Assembly: GCA_022702545.1 (NCBI GenBank)
Contig: JAHRBC010000001.1
Coordinates: 8,742,001-8,806,000, forward strand
From: Phycomyces nitens
Taxonomy: Eukaryota > Mucoromycota > Mucoromycetes > Mucorales > Phycomycetaceae
Direction: 5' to 3'
Length of the DNA stretch: 64,000 bases
The translations under genes were made by a program, and so were the position numbers. Each line of letters begins with the position of its first letter. Position 1 is the first letter of the stretch. Under the pieces are notes generated by a model. That model had not been told where the DNA came from. It ran no database searches and saw only the letters and a list, made by a program, of their open reading frames with translations. Positions 20,934 to 34,177 of the stretch are shown here, in pieces.

Positions 20934-22846
20934 TTTGGATCCTTGTCTTGTTCAATACAAAACAATAACATTAAAATCGATTCAGCCTCCACAGCGGAGA
21001 TTGGCAAATTATATAATTGGTGCTTTTGCATTTAATGTCCAATCAATTAAACCAATGGACTGCAGCTGATGACATTTGCATTGGGCAATTTTCATTATAA
21101 ATATTATTATTATTAAATCCCTCAATGATCCAACCCAATCCAACCCATTAAAATCACAAGAGATTAAAATTGCAATTTATTATTATTATGGTCATTAGTA
21201 GGCAATTGGGTTTCCATCTGTACTCTCGAGCATATCTTTTACTCTTGTCCTTGTAGACCATTATATTATATTATATCTATTAATTGCATTAGGTCCCCCA
21301 AGAAAAGGTTAATTTACAGACATTTGTGACTGATCAACTCTTTTAACCCATCTTTTTTATCTGACCAAAATCAATTCTATCCCATTGCCACTGTGTATTA
21401 CGTGTTCAAGATTTATTTTAGAATCCTTTTGATTATAATATTCTCTTTACACTCTTATTACTGACAAGAAATAAAATAAAACGGCTGATAATGACAAGGA
21501 AAACATCATGTTGGCGTTCTTGGTACAGTCACGGCTCATCTCGCCGTAGTAGCAATCTCAAAAATGAAGAATCCATATTCAATTCAACAACTGATGAATT
21601 GGCGAAAACTTTGAATGCAAATCAATATTGCCAGAAAAACAAAAATACATCTACAATGATATAAAACACACCATTGTTTGCCTAAATTCAACGCATCTCA
21701 TTCAACGTTCTCTTTACCGAAACATGCTCACTAGAATGAATATTACAATTTGAATAAGGACTAAATACACGTACCACGAATCAAAGGCATCAAGAAAACT
21801 AGTGATCATGACAGAACCCCTTGCCAAACGTGTATTCATTGGCAATGTTCTTATCAGCATACCTCTCACCATTTTTTTCTTCTTCTGATGATGATGATGA
21901 CTCTTATACTGCCATCATTTTTCAACAAGAAGCCAAGGCTAATTTGATCAGACAACTGATTTCTACCGATCAACTGTCCAATCGACCTTGTCCTGGCACC
22001 ATTTTAACCGATTTTTTCTTTGGGGTCTTTTAGGTCAGATCAGGCTTATTTGCTAGTACATGGGATCCATAGCCAAAAAGTTTCATATTCTTACAAAATG
22101 TGACCAAAGATATTGAGATTCCTACATGCACTAATCTCTGATTATAGGCTGCAATGAGACAAATGGCCCCTTGCAAAAGGAGCGAACCATTGCAGCTTGA
22201 GTTTGCTGTGTGGTCTTTGCCTCCCAGACGTTTTGAAGGCACATAAACACCTTTACCTTTAACGACCTTTATAATATTTTCAACTATTACACCACTAGAT
22301 AGAAAAAGTGTTTGTGTTTGTATGCTGTAAATCATATGACTTCATTGTCAACCGAGATCTAAAAGAACTAAATGTCATGAATGAGCTGGTAATAGGTTAA
22401 CAAGCCCATTGCCTCAATGTTATAGTCTGAAATGAGGTCGTGCATGGTTCTTGACGCCCTTTTTAACCCAGATCGAACTGACATGATGGCCGGCCCGGAC
22501 ATCACCACACTTCTATTATTGACAGTAGGATATAGATTTGATTGGGTTTGGTGACTATATAAAGATATGCTGGATTTCTGAATGATCAACCCAAACAACT
22601 TTTCTATTTCTTCTTCTTCTCTATTAATTAAATGTGCTCAAAGGCCAATGAAAAAAAAATGACCAAATGTCTATAGTCTTTGGAGCCTTTCTTGATTTCG
22701 CTGGATAAATCAATCAATCAAACGGCCAAATTATCCATATTACACATTAAAAATAAAATATCAGATTTCACGTGATAGGCCAAAGATCTTTTGTGGGGAA
22801 GAGAGAAAAAAAAAAGGAGAAAAGGATTCAGCAACAGTTCATCAAA
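20934..22846. other. Intergenic region between OGG1 and PEX13, weak open frames only
   Basis: Nearly 2 kb between divergent starts. Open stretches of 70-100 codons exist at about 21821-22033 (+), 22030-22335 (-) and 22368-22598 (-). None shows a recognisable domain or linked splice sites. A possible ATG at 21810 begins MTEPLAKRVFIGNV, which resembles an RNP2 strand but soon stops. Confidence 0.4.
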
Positions 22847-24152
22847 ATGCCATCGCCTCCAAAGCCCTGGGAAGTCAACAATTCTACCGTGCCCGTAACA
22901 GCAGTCGTATCACCACAGACAAACATCACTGGAGGATCCACCACAAATGATTCAGCTGCCCCAAGTGTACCATTACGAACATCATTAGGCACAACGAATG
23001 GGTTGGGAGGTTGGTACCAAACAGTATATTGAGTCCAAGCACTCTGATACCTAATACATAATAGGGCTCGGAAATACAACTGGATATGGTACAAGTAGTG
23101 CATTAGGCGGTGGATACGGCACTTACAACCGAATGGGGAGTGGATATGGCGGTGGATATGGCAGTGGATACAGCAGCGGATACGGTGGTGGATACGGTGG
23201 TGGATACAGTAGCGGATATGGCTCGTATGGTTCTTCTTATGGTGGAATGAACTCATACTCATCTTACAATCGTCTTGGTTCGTATGGTAGCAACTATTCC
23301 CCGTATGGCCAATTTGGGTACGGTGGTGGGGGAATGTATGGTGCTGGAGGTCCTGGAGGTCCTGGAGGTCCTGGAGACTTTAGTCTGACACAGCGCATGG
23401 AGTCTGGGACTCGGGCTACATTTGATGTTATAGAGCAAGTTGTTGGTGCATTTGGTGGGTTTGCACAGATGCTCGATTCAACATACATGGCAACATATTC
23501 GAGCTTCATGGCAATGGTTGGTGTTGCTGAACAGTTTGGACATCTTCGGCAGTATCTCGGGCGACTATTCAGTATATATACTCTCCTTCGATGGCTAAAG
23601 CGAATGTTTTACAAGCTGACTGGCCGGACACCTCCACCTGAACTAGAGGAGCCAGCAACACAAGGCGAAGGAGAGCAGTTGCAGATCACAGAATCAGAGG
23701 CAGAAGGAGATCTTGTTGAGAAGCCAGTGGAGCAAAAGCCTACTCATCGTCGCCGGGCTGCCATTATCTTTATGGCAGTTGTGTTTGGTCTTCCCTACAT
23801 GGTCTTTAAGCTTATGCAGCGAGCAAGCCACCAAAGAGAAATGGAAAGACAGATGCTTATGCAGGCCAGAGGATTTGGCACCCAGGGGCCTTACTTTAAC
23901 CAGCCCCAAGAAGTTACCCATGCACTCCATGACTTTGTTGCAGAGACACCCATGGAATTGAACCTTCGACGTGGGGATACAGTCTATATCCTTTCAAAAG
24001 TCGATCCAGCTACAGGGGCCCCTAGTCAATGGTGGCAAGGACAATTGGAAGATGGGTCTGTTGGAATATTTCCTGGAAACTATGTGGCCATTCCGTCAAG
24101 AATAGACCATTTGCCAAATGGGTTTGGAGATGGGTTTTCAAAGGGGCGTTGA
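22847..24152 (+). CDS. PEX13: Peroxin 13, SH3-containing peroxisomal docking protein
   Basis: Two exons (22847-23009, 23065-24152) encode 416 residues. An N-terminal Pro/Thr-rich part begins MPSPPKPWE, the conserved Pex13 start. Residues about 63-146 form a Gly/Tyr-rich low-complexity domain with repeated GYGGGY and GYSSGY units. A conserved Pex13 core follows (THRRRAAIIFMAVVFGLP contains a membrane segment near 286-305). The C-terminal SH3 (about 339-400) has ALHDF, LRRGD, WWQGQ and IFPGNYV. Pex13 sits in the peroxisome membrane and, with Pex14, docks Pex5-cargo. YG-rich domains of Pex13 are reported to form a meshwork for cargo passage; the composition here fits. The intron is GT-AG, 55 nt. 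Confidence 0.93.
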
Positions 24153-25580
24153 TGACGAGTATGGCTGTTAAATATTCCTAATAATCTTTAACATGTATAT
24201 AATATAATATAATATATATATATCTATTTTAATTATACGTTGTGGGAGGCTCCATACCACTTGAACTTATAATTGCAGTCAATACTTTGCAAATACTTAT
24301 CAATTGTGCTTGGATCCTTCTAGACTGGTCAATCTATATTTATCCATATATATACATATTTTGATTAGATAACAGGGTCTGCAATTGGGGCTTGTGTAAG
24401 CTATATTTATAAATACCAGATAATGAAGCCGTTATACTCAAAACAGAAGAGATCATAGATAAGGTTGGACCCTATCTGAAAAAATTGAGATAAAGTACTG
24501 CATCGGTTGTATTTGTTTGTAAAATAAATAAAAATAGGTTATTCATCGTCGTACTTTGTACAAGTATTTTGATGAATTTGCCCATAGTACCTTTTTCTTT
24601 CATTATTATTCAAAATAAGGATAGATTTATTTTACTCTGAAAAAATATCTGTAGTATCAAGACACCAATATCTATTTTCAATGGGCAAAAATCAATCATT
24701 TGTATGATCGACTTATTTATATCTCGGCTCATCGTCATTGCTAATGATCTGGAAATATGTTTATAGGCCATGCAGTCTATAGACCAGCCGTGCTACTAAA
24801 AAGACCAACCCGACCAACTTTCTTTAAAGAAATATGTTTGGATTGTCAAATCCTATAATGACCACTGCATGAGCTGTGGGCCAACAACAGACAGACAGCC
24901 AACAAAAAAAACACATATATACAATGACCCCAAAGACAATATAATATCTAGTTTAAGCTTAAAAGATTAGAATATTCTGTTATCTTTTAATTGACAAGCA
25001 AAAAATTATTATAATAATAATAATAAATGTATTGATAAACAATCATTATCGTGCATTTTACTATCGTAAACTAATCGTCTAAATATTGAGCCAACTTTTT
25101 ATGGAATTCAAATCAAAGACAATCAGGGTACTTTTATAGAATATTTCAACAATCTCATTTGAGAACCTAACTTGTGCGGAGAACCTAGATTTATAATCAT
25201 ACGCGACACAATGTTAGTTTGAGACAGCAAGATTTTATATATACATATACATATATATATATACACGTATATATATATTTCTGTTTGCAATTTAATATCC
25301 AAAAAGTCAAGTAGCACGTATGCTAATAATAAGATAACTTTTTCTTTTAAAAAAAATATAGATGGGATATATCGGTAAGAAATCAGTATTAACGCTACGT
25401 CTGCCCTGGGGCCATTATTTTTATTTATTCCCACTCTAATTAATATCTAACCATCGATATATTAGGGATTTTATGTATGAGATATTATATTATATTTTAT
25501 TTGATTTAAAATAGTTAAAAGTAAGGCTAAATATATATATATACAGAAATATCGATCAACGAGTATTACAAAGAGGCAAT
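24153..25580. other. AT-rich intergenic DNA
   Basis: 1.4 kb of AT-rich sequence between convergent stops with TA-repeat runs (about 24196-24227 and 25238-25279) and no recognisable gene. Confidence 0.45.
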
Positions 25581-27058
25581 CTAGGCTGGGCACATTGGTG
25601 GAGCCTTGGCGCCAGTGGGATGGACCCAGGAGTTGATGTTGACGTACATTGTGTACACTAGGATACCAGCTCCAAAAAGACCCAATATGACGTTTCCAAT
25701 CTTGGCCCAGGTCTTGGTGGTGACCTTGTAATGGAACATGGCAGGGAAGATGAAGCAAAGAGGCATACATGCAACCGAACCGACCAAGGACACAAACTTG
25801 TCGAGACTGTCGGCACCAACGCCAAAACTTACAGCACCACAGACAATGGGAATCATGGAGCGGGCAAGGTTCTTGAGCCACTTCCACTTGAGGCTATCTC
25901 TGCCACTGCGCTCGCCAAAGATGCCCTTGTCGATAATTAAGATTGCAGGGTACAACATAAAGGGGGAACTCAGCATCATGGCACAAGCATAGACAATTTG
26001 GACGGTCATGGAAAGTGGGCTCTGGGGAATGTTGGAGACGACATTTGCTTTGGTCTGATCTCCAAAGGCAAGGTAGCCAATTGTACCAGTCAGGACAAAG
26101 AAGGCGGTAATGATGGCCATGGCAACGTTGAGGACAAAGGGAAATCTTTCAGGTCTCTTCATGCCTTCGACAACAGGAACAACTATAGAGTAAATGTTAG
26201 TTTTATGATTATGATTATATTTATATTTATGTAATAAAACTTACTCATGCCAACACCTTCAAAGGCAAACACTGCAGTACCGATCATGAGGGCAAAGCTG
26301 TTAGAGTTGATCAAGGTAATGTTTGGCCCGACACCGTCAGCAGCAATCTTGTCAGCGGAAGAGTAGATGGCGACAACGACGCCAAAGAGAATGAATACAT
26401 CGGCCAAGATTGCAAACCAAGAGAAACGACCAATTTTACGGAGCCATGTTGTGGGAACAATGACAAGAATGGCCATCCAGATTATGTAATTGCTGTCAAA
26501 GGGAGCGGCACATTCGGTCAAGATGTCAATGACAGCGCCAATATTTTGAGAAACAAAGATCATATAAGATGCTACAAATCCCATTTGTGTCAAACAAATG
26601 AAGAACAAGGCAGCATATCGTAACCAGGGACCATAGAGAACGCGACCAACATCACCATAGGAACCTCCGATCTTGCGTTGGGTAATTACAAGAAGATGGG
26701 TTGCAATGAGGTTGACGACGCCAATAAATATCAGCATACAGATTGAGAAGACGAGACCACCAGAAACAAATCTATAGTTTGATATTAGCAACAGTGATTG
26801 ATTCATTAAATATTCAGACACTTACGCTCCAGGCAAAAAGATAATTCCAGTACCAACAAATGATTTCAGGATCATGAAAAGGGTCTTTACTTGGGAGTTT
26901 GTTGCCTCGGTAGCATGTTCAATTCGGCCAGATCGAACGCTCTTTTCACATTCAGAGGGATTATAGTCTTCCCGATGTTCAATTGTAGTTTCAAACTTGT
27001 GGGGCAAGCTATCCGAATTTGAATTTAAAGAAGGTTTTTCCTTTTGGTCAAGAGACAT
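25581..27058 (-). CDS. AAAP-family amino acid transporter, vacuolar AVT3/AVT4-like
   Basis: Three exons (26826-27058, 26245-26771, 25581-26182) encode 453 residues. A hydrophilic N-terminus of about 60 residues precedes the first helix MILKSFVGTGIIFLPGA, the signature start of the amino acid/auxin permease family. About ten further hydrophobic segments follow, with IGGSYGDVGRVLYGPWLRYA and FAFEGVGM...VVPVVEGMKRPERFP typical of yeast Avt3/Avt4 and animal SLC36. Avt3/Avt4 export neutral amino acids from the vacuole. Substrate and membrane are inferred from the family. Both introns are GT-AG (54 and 62 nt). The gene is divergent from MLH3, with 603 bp between starts. Confidence 0.88.
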
Positions 27059-27661
27059 ATTGAGTATGTTTGGTATTTAGAGAGTATTAAGATATGGTGA
27101 GAAAGAGGTGATAATGAAGAGCTTCTTTTATAATAGTTTGGTAGAAATCGCATTTTGAAATCGACAAGGCTTTACAAGATAAACAAAACTCCTATTCAAT
27201 GTCTGTTCTACCTATAAGGTTTCGATATAGATTGAGAATGTGTACACCGTGAGAAATCGCTTTGAGGAGGTCTTGGTTTGGTTAACACCGAGTCTATGAT
27301 GGTCATACTGTGTACCTTTGCAATTATTGGTTATCAAATCCAGTCGTTTCCAAACAAGCTGGCTTTCTCGATTTGTTTCTGGTGTAGTACACACGCCAGA
27401 TTTCCTGCAAAACCCAAAAGCTGTATCAAGGGCTGTTTGTTGCAGGCCATGGGCTTTAAGGACAAGTGTGTCGTTATCTCTATCTACGATGCCCTGGACA
27501 GATTTAAAGATCTTACGGACAATTGATTAGATATTTTGTATTGATGCTTATTTTGATCCCTATCATAGAATGCACGTGACTGGGGTTGAAAGAGTCCTTA
27601 TCACTGTTTCTACTCCGAGGCCATTTTTTGTTTTTCCAGAAAAAAAAAAGAAAGAAAGATA
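27059..27661. promoter_or_regulatory. Shared divergent promoter region AVT3-like/MLH3, with a doubtful small ORF
   Basis: This interval separates two divergent starts and should hold both promoters. A plus-strand frame at 27296-27526 (76 codons from ATG, hydrophobic start, six Cys) has no recognised family and could be chance. Confidence 0.4.
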
Positions 27662-30600
27662 ATGGAGACTACAAATGTCAGATTGCTCGACAAAGAAGTT
27701 ATTAGCCAGTTGCGCTCGTAAGTGTATGGTCGTTGTTGGGCCCACAAAGTAATGAGGTCATTGTTTTATTGAAAAATAAATAAATGCAATTAGATCACTT
27801 TTGATTACCTCTTTAAAGCAATGCGTCATTGAACTCATCTACAATGGTACACAGTGCTTATAATTTTCTCAGTCAGGGTTATAGATGGACTACTTTAATA
27901 ACAATTGTACCCATCAAACAGCCCTGGACGCCAATGCTACCTCGATCGAAGTCAGGGTGGATACCGAGAACCTTACTGTTCAAGTGACTGACAACGGTAT
28001 CGGTATCCACCCAGAATCCATGACAGAGGTTGCTAAGCGATACAGTAAGATTTCATTCTCAGAATAATATATATCTCAAGTCTTATGCCATTGGTATTCC
28101 CGGCTACTGCAGCTACTTCAAAGTGCCACACTATACATGATTTGCAGCATCTACAGACATTTGGGTTCCGAGGCGAAGGTTTGTATTTAAAGACTCTAGC
28201 GATTCTCGTTAACTCTATGGTTGGACAGCATTGGCAGCACTGGCTGAGGCATCTATACTACAGATAACTTCAAAACACAAGAATCACAAAGGATTTATGA
28301 CTATCTGGAAGGTAGACATTTCATGCTCAATCCCCAATCTGGCAAGAGTGTGTCGTAGAGTGTGGAACGCCAATGGTAATCTGTGTGAGGGCTATTGTTT
28401 ACAGGATGGTGTACTGGTCGAACATTCTTTGGCAAAACACAATCACTATCAGCAGGGAACCAAGGTGGTCGTACGTAACCTTTTCCACAAGGTAACTACA
28501 AATTCGATTTAAAAGCGTGAGTAATCTAATCATTAGACTTAGTACCCTGTACGCCAGAAGCACCAATTGTCAGAAAGCCAATCTTTGACTGGATCTCGAT
28601 TAGAGCAAATCAAACGAGAAGTATCGAGAATTAGTCTTGTATTTCCGGCCGTTAGTTTCAGTGTATTTAATATAGCCAAGGATACCCAGGTTATGAAGAC
28701 CAAAAAGGTAGGTTTATAAAGGGTATTGTAAACATTAACCACAGCCCAAAGTGTTCTTCTAGTATTGGAATATTTAGGCAGCTCTTTGGCTACCCACTAG
28801 CCCAGGTAATTCTCTTCTTTTGAATTAGATATTACACAACGGGGATAAATAGCATTTCGGAGATGGCAGTAAAGAGCTAAACCGTTTGCAGACTCTCGAG
28901 TCGTTTGAGGTCCACAAGGACGATTGTCGGATACATGGTTATATCTCAACGAGGGGGCTCCCATACAAGGTATCTGTAATCTTATCATTATGACATTCTA
29001 ACCACTTCTTTCTATAGGGTCACCAAAATATATGTAGGTCACTAGTGAGCCAGCCAAGACACTAAAGCATTCTTAGATATCAATCGCCATTGGGTCCCCT
29101 ATAATGATCTATACAAGATGGTCCAAGATATGCTATTGAGATACAAGTGGGATTATGTGAGAGATTTTATTTTGATATGTGTATATAAAGGCTCTTATCA
29201 GCTGACCCAAAATGATACCAGAAATCAGTTAATTCAGACTGTCTCTACACCAATAAAAGAGGTAGCAATTAAAAGAAGTCTTTATTTTTTCTTTCTGCGA
29301 CGGATAACATATCTAATACGGGCTACACTGCACTTTGTTCGACTCAATGTAGCACGAACAGGTCTGAAATACCCCATATTTCTCATTCAGCTCGACTGTC
29401 CCTCTTTGGCCAATGATATCACCTTATACACCAATATACTGAATGAGCAGGAGGTACAAGAATATTAACAAACCAAGATTATTTACTATTCACAGTAGAA
29501 CTTAATCTCACTAATGTCAACTTTAGTCCCATGGTCAGATATATCGCCTTTTACGCGATTCTGTTTATTCCTTCCTCAGGTCACATGACACCATAGAAAC
29601 TCATCCTAAACCCAACCCAAAAAAGATGGACAGGCCAGAGAAGCCAAGTAGTGTCTATCAGAAGCACACCCCCAGCTTTAATTCAACAATAATCGCATCT
29701 CCCAAACCTGCCCTGAAGCTTTCTCCAGAATTGGATCCTCAAGAGCTTATCTGGAAGGACCCTAGTACAGGAATCCAATACTACATTCACAAAAGAACCG
29801 GGAAATCGTATGTAAATTCACTCACAGGTGCTTTCTGACCGTGTTTGTCCATAGTACCCCAGTCCTCTCGCGCTTACACGAAACAGAAAGCAAGAACTCA
29901 ATCAATAGGTCTTATCTACGCACTCAACCATTACACCTCTTGACAAAATCGGCAAAAGATCGTCGCCTTACTTCCGATTGGCCAACTCTCACAAACCAGA
30001 TCCACACAATTTCCAAGGATGATTTGAAGAGAGGAACGGTGATTGCCCAAGTTGATCGTAAATACATTCTACTCAGGGTCAATAGGCCTGGGATCTCTCT
30101 CCTCTTTGTCGACCAGCATGCGGCTGACGAGCGTATCAGGCTCGAACAAATGATGGAAAAACTCAAAGGCCATATAGACACCCAGGCTATCGATCCTCCC
30201 ATTGAGGTTAACATTGATTCTTCCCTATCAGACCTAGTACCATTCTATCGCAGGTTCCTTGTACGATGGGGGATATACCTAAAAGAGCCTTTTTATGGCC
30301 ATGATTTACTATCAAACCCTTTGAGACATTATACACCGGAACTCTCCTCGCACATGTACACAGATCCCTCAAAATCGCCCTTTCTTGTCTATAGATTACC
30401 AGCCTTGATTGCTGATCGGTGCAAGAAAAACCCCCAGCACATCGTTGATCTTGTAAACCACTATCTGGCCTGGCTCAAGGACTACAAAGGAGGCAATATA
30501 GACGACAAACGAACCTGTCCACAGGATATGATGGAGATTTTGAAATCAATATCATGTCGAAGTAAGAGAGCCAATATCATGAATATCTGTTAACCATTCA

Positions 30601-30845
30601 TTTGCAACCAGGTGCCATAATGTTTAATGATTATCTGAGCCTAGAAAACTGTCAATCGATCATTCAGCACCTGTCTGACTGTGAGTTTCCTTTTCACTGT
30701 GCTCATGGAAGGTATGTGTAATATTGGCTTGAATGGAACCCTAAGTACTGTCAACAGGCCAACCATAGTCCCAACCCTATCAAACTACTATCCCCCAAAG
30801 AAAAATAGGCGGCTAATTCACTGGGATTCACTAAAGCCCAAATAA
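27662..30845 (+). CDS. MLH3: MutL homologue 3, mismatch-repair and meiotic endonuclease subunit
   Basis: About 17 exons, starting 27662-27717, 27794-27846, 27922-28044, 28113-28178, 28229-28311, 28405-28491, 28543-28707, 28752-28805, 28853-28969, a 16-nt exon 29018-29033, 29077-29453 (internal introns possible), 29527-29579, 29634-29807, 29855-30561, 30612-30711, 30758-30845. Length is 729-772 residues depending on 29157-29361. GHKL ATPase motifs: ELIYNALDANATS, DNGIGI, FGFRGEALAALAEA, GTKVVVRNLFHK. C-terminal part: VDQHAADERIRLEQ, the DQHAx2Ex4E metal-binding endonuclease motif, SCRSAIMFND and FPFHCAHGRPTIVP. Mlh1-Mlh3 nicks DNA in meiotic crossover formation and minor mismatch repair. The gene converges on GCV2. 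Confidence 0.88.
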
Positions 30846-31030
30846 TAATAATAATAATAATCTTGGAATTTACAAAACATTTTTTACAACACTTTTTGTT
30901 ATTGTTGTTATTGATTATGAGTTTATTATAAGGTGGATATAGTACATGGAAAATAAAATAATTGTTAACTACACAATTGTAATGGTCTAATATGAAGAAT
31001 TTAAAGAATACAAGGTCTTGTCTTTTTTTT

Positions 31031-34000
31031 TTACATGTACTCTTCAGGAGAAGGACAAGTGCACATGAGGTTACGATCTCCGTAAGCATCATCGACGCGG
31101 GAGACAGATGGCCAGAACTTCTTCTCACGAAGGTAGGGCATGGGGTATGCGGCAGACTCACGGCTATAAGGCTTGTTCCACTCGTCAGCCATCAAGGTCT
31201 CGAGGGAGTGAGGAGCATTAACGAGCACATTGTTCTCCTTGGAAACCTCGCCATCCAAAACGGCCTGGATTTCCTTGCGGATAGTGATCATGGCATCGCA
31301 GAAACGATCCAACTCAACCTTTGACTCGGACTCTGTTGGCTCAATCATGAGGGTATTGGTTACTGGCCATGACATTGTAGGGCTGTGGAAGCCAAAGTCC
31401 TGGAGACGCTTGGCAACATCAATGGCAGCAACACCATGATCGACAAAGGGACGGATATCGACGATGAACTCGTGTCCGCACATACCGTTCTCGTTGGTGT
31501 AAAGGATCTCGTAATGAGGAGCAAGACGGCTGGCCATGTAGTTGGCGTTCAAGAGAGCAGCCTTGGTGGAGTTGGTCAAACCCTGGCCGCCCATCAATTT
31601 GATGTAAGCCCAGGAAATAGGAAGAATAGAAGCGGAACCAAAGGGAGCAGCAGAGATGGGTCCAATGGCGTTTTGTCCACCGGTAGTAATGACAGGATGG
31701 CCAGGGAGGTAGGGAGCGAGATGGGACTTGCAGGCAATGGGACCCATACCAGGTCCTCCACCACCGTGGGGAATACAGAATGTCTTGTGGAGGTTCATGT
31801 GGCAAACATCAGCACCAATCTCGGCAGGCTTGGTAAGACCAATCTGGGCATTGAGGTTGGCACCATCCATGTAGACCTGTCCACCATACTTGTGGATAAC
31901 TTCGCAAGCCTCTGCAACACCGCGCTCAAACATGCCAAAGGTAGAGGGATAGGTAATCATGACAGCAGAAAGGTTGTCCTTGTGCTTCTCAGCCTTGTTC
32001 TTGAGATCTTCCATGTCGAGGTTACCATCTTCATCACACTTGACAATAACAACATCCATGCCAGCCATGGCGGCAGAGGCAGGGTTGGTTCCGTGGGCAG
32101 AGATGGGAATCAAGCACACGTTACGGTGGCTGTCACCACGGGCATCGTGATAGGCTCTAATGACACGGAGACCGGCATACTCACCCTGAGCACCAGAGTT
32201 GGGCTGGAGAGACACACCATCGAAACCAGTAATCTCTTCCAAATCCTTCTCAAGCTCCTGGAGCATGATACGGTAACCATCGGTTTGATCGACAGGGGCG
32301 AAAGGATGGATGTTTCCGAACTCGGCCCAGGTGATGGGAATCATCTCGGTGGTGGCGTTGAGCTTCATGGTGCAGCTTCCGAGAGGGATCATGGAGTGTA
32401 CGAGAGAGAGATCCTTGCTCTGGAGGTGATGGATGTAACGGAGCATCTCGGTCTCGGAGTGGTGAGAGTTGAAGATGGGGTGCTCAAGGTAAGCCGAGGT
32501 ACGCTGAAGCTGGAGAGGGAAAGAGTTGACCTGGGGCAAGGCAGATGCAAGAGCATCAATAGAGACAGCTGGTGCGCCTTCTTGGGTAAATACTTCCAAG
32601 AGGTCAGCAACATCGGCCTGGGTGACGGTTTCATCAATAGTGACACCAACGGTCTGTCCATTGATAGCACGCAAGTTGATGTTCTTTGTGAGAGCCTTTT
32701 GGAGAATAGAAGACGAGCTGTCAACCTTGATGGAAAGGGTGTCAAAGAAGGCACCGTCATTCTCAACAGTCAGACCGTTCTCGCGAATACCAGCAGCCAA
32801 GACAGCGGTCATGTTGTGAATGCGTTGAGCAATGGCCTTGATACCAGCAGGGCCGTGGTAAACTGCATACATGGCACTCATGTTGGCCAAGAGAGCCTGG
32901 GCGGTACAGATGTTGCTGGTAGCCTTCTCACGACGAATGTGCTGCTCGCGGGTCTGGAGGGCAAGACGGTAGGCGTGCTTACCGTTGGCATCTTTGGAGA
33001 CACCAACAAGACGACCGGGCATACGACGCTTGTGTTCGTCCTTGCAAGCAAAGAATGCGGCATGGGGACCACCAAATCCAAGAGGGACACCGAAACGCTG
33101 GGCGTTACCGAGAGCAATATCAGCACCAAACTCTCCGGGAGACTTCAAGAGAGCAAGGGCCATGAGGTCAGTGGCGACAGCAACTTGACCACCAGCACCG
33201 TGGATAGCGCTTGTCAGGGCCTCGTAATCTTCGACAGTACCACGGGCATTGGGATACTATTCAGAAACATCAATACCATCTCCTGATAAAAAGTTTAAAG
33301 TCTCTTTCTAAATTTAGCCTACCTGCAAAAGTACACCACACAGTTCCTTTTTATGTTCGTCAAACTTGTAGTTGAAGATGTCTGCAGTTACGACTTCGAT
33401 ATTGAAGGACTCGGCACGTGTCTTTAAGCAGGCAATGGTCTGGCTGTGGCAGTTTTCGTCGACAATAAAGAGGTTCTTCTTGCGACGGGCAGCTTGCCAG
33501 GTCATCAACATGGCTTCGGCAGCAGCGGTACCTTCGTCCAACAAGGAGGCGTTGGCAATGGGCAGACCGGTCATGTCAGTCACCATGGTTTGGAAGTTAA
33601 TCAAAGACTCGAGACGGCCCTGAGCAATTTCGGGTTGATAAGGAGTGTACTACGGTAAAAGATTAGAATGAGGAATTACAGATATGTGGAATTTCTTGTT
33701 TTGTTTTTTTACCTGTGTGTACCAGGCAGGGTTCTCCATGACATTACGAAGGATAACATTAGGAACTACGGTGTCAGTGTATCCTTGACCGAGATACGAT
33801 CTGTAGACCTTGTTCTTGGAAGCAATGGCCTTGAGACGACCCAAGAGCTCGCGCTCAGGGATACCGTCCTTGATAGCCAAGGGCTTTGGGGTACGGATAG
33901 AAGAAGGGATTGTCTTGGACAACATTTCTTCCATATCTTTGGCGCCAACCTGCTTCAACATGGCCTGAATCTCGGTCGAATCGGGGCCAATATGGCGAGG

Positions 34001-34177
34001 GGCAAAGGTATCAAGGGGGGCAAAGACCTGGTGGACGGGCTTGGTGTGCTGGAAGCGCATGAATGGTCTGGGTGCAGACAGGCGAACATTTGCCACAACA
34101 CGAGCAGGCGTGCAAAGACGCATGGCACCACTTGTCAGGACGATCTTCTTGGAGCTCTGAGCAATACGAGACAGCAT
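31031..34177 (-). CDS. GCV2: Glycine dehydrogenase (decarboxylating), P protein of the glycine cleavage system
   Basis: Three exons (33713-34177, 33323-33649, 31031-33256) encode 1,005 residues. Residues 1-45 are basic and Ser/Arg-rich ([20 protein letters not shown]), a mitochondrial presequence. The N-terminal half starts [17 protein letters not shown]. The C-terminal half contains the PLP-lysine motif [20 protein letters not shown] and [13 protein letters not shown]. The enzyme decarboxylates glycine and passes aminomethyl to the lipoyl H protein in the mitochondrial matrix, feeding one-carbon metabolism. Codon use is strongly biased (GCC, AAG, GGT), suggesting high expression. The start at 34177 is the first ATG in frame. 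The stop lies 185 bp from the MLH3 stop. Confidence 0.96.

Noticed and set aside
20628..21035. 135-codon plus-strand frame
   Set aside because: It is antisense to OGG1 exons 1-2 and the intron between them; no protein family fits.
21821..22598. Three 70-100 codon frames between OGG1 and PEX13
   Set aside because: No domains, and no splice sites that join them into one protein. Kept only as a remark in the intergenic entry.
29157..29190. A 34-nt intron in MLH3
   Set aside because: Too short compared with all other introns here and it shifts the frame. A 45-nt variant ending at 29201 or no intron at all fits better; left open.
31385..33286. Open frame of 633 codons on the plus strand
   Set aside because: It lies antisense to the GCV2 main exon and results from its strong codon bias (GCC/AAG-rich). 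The translation is Gly/Val/Asn-rich without any domain.
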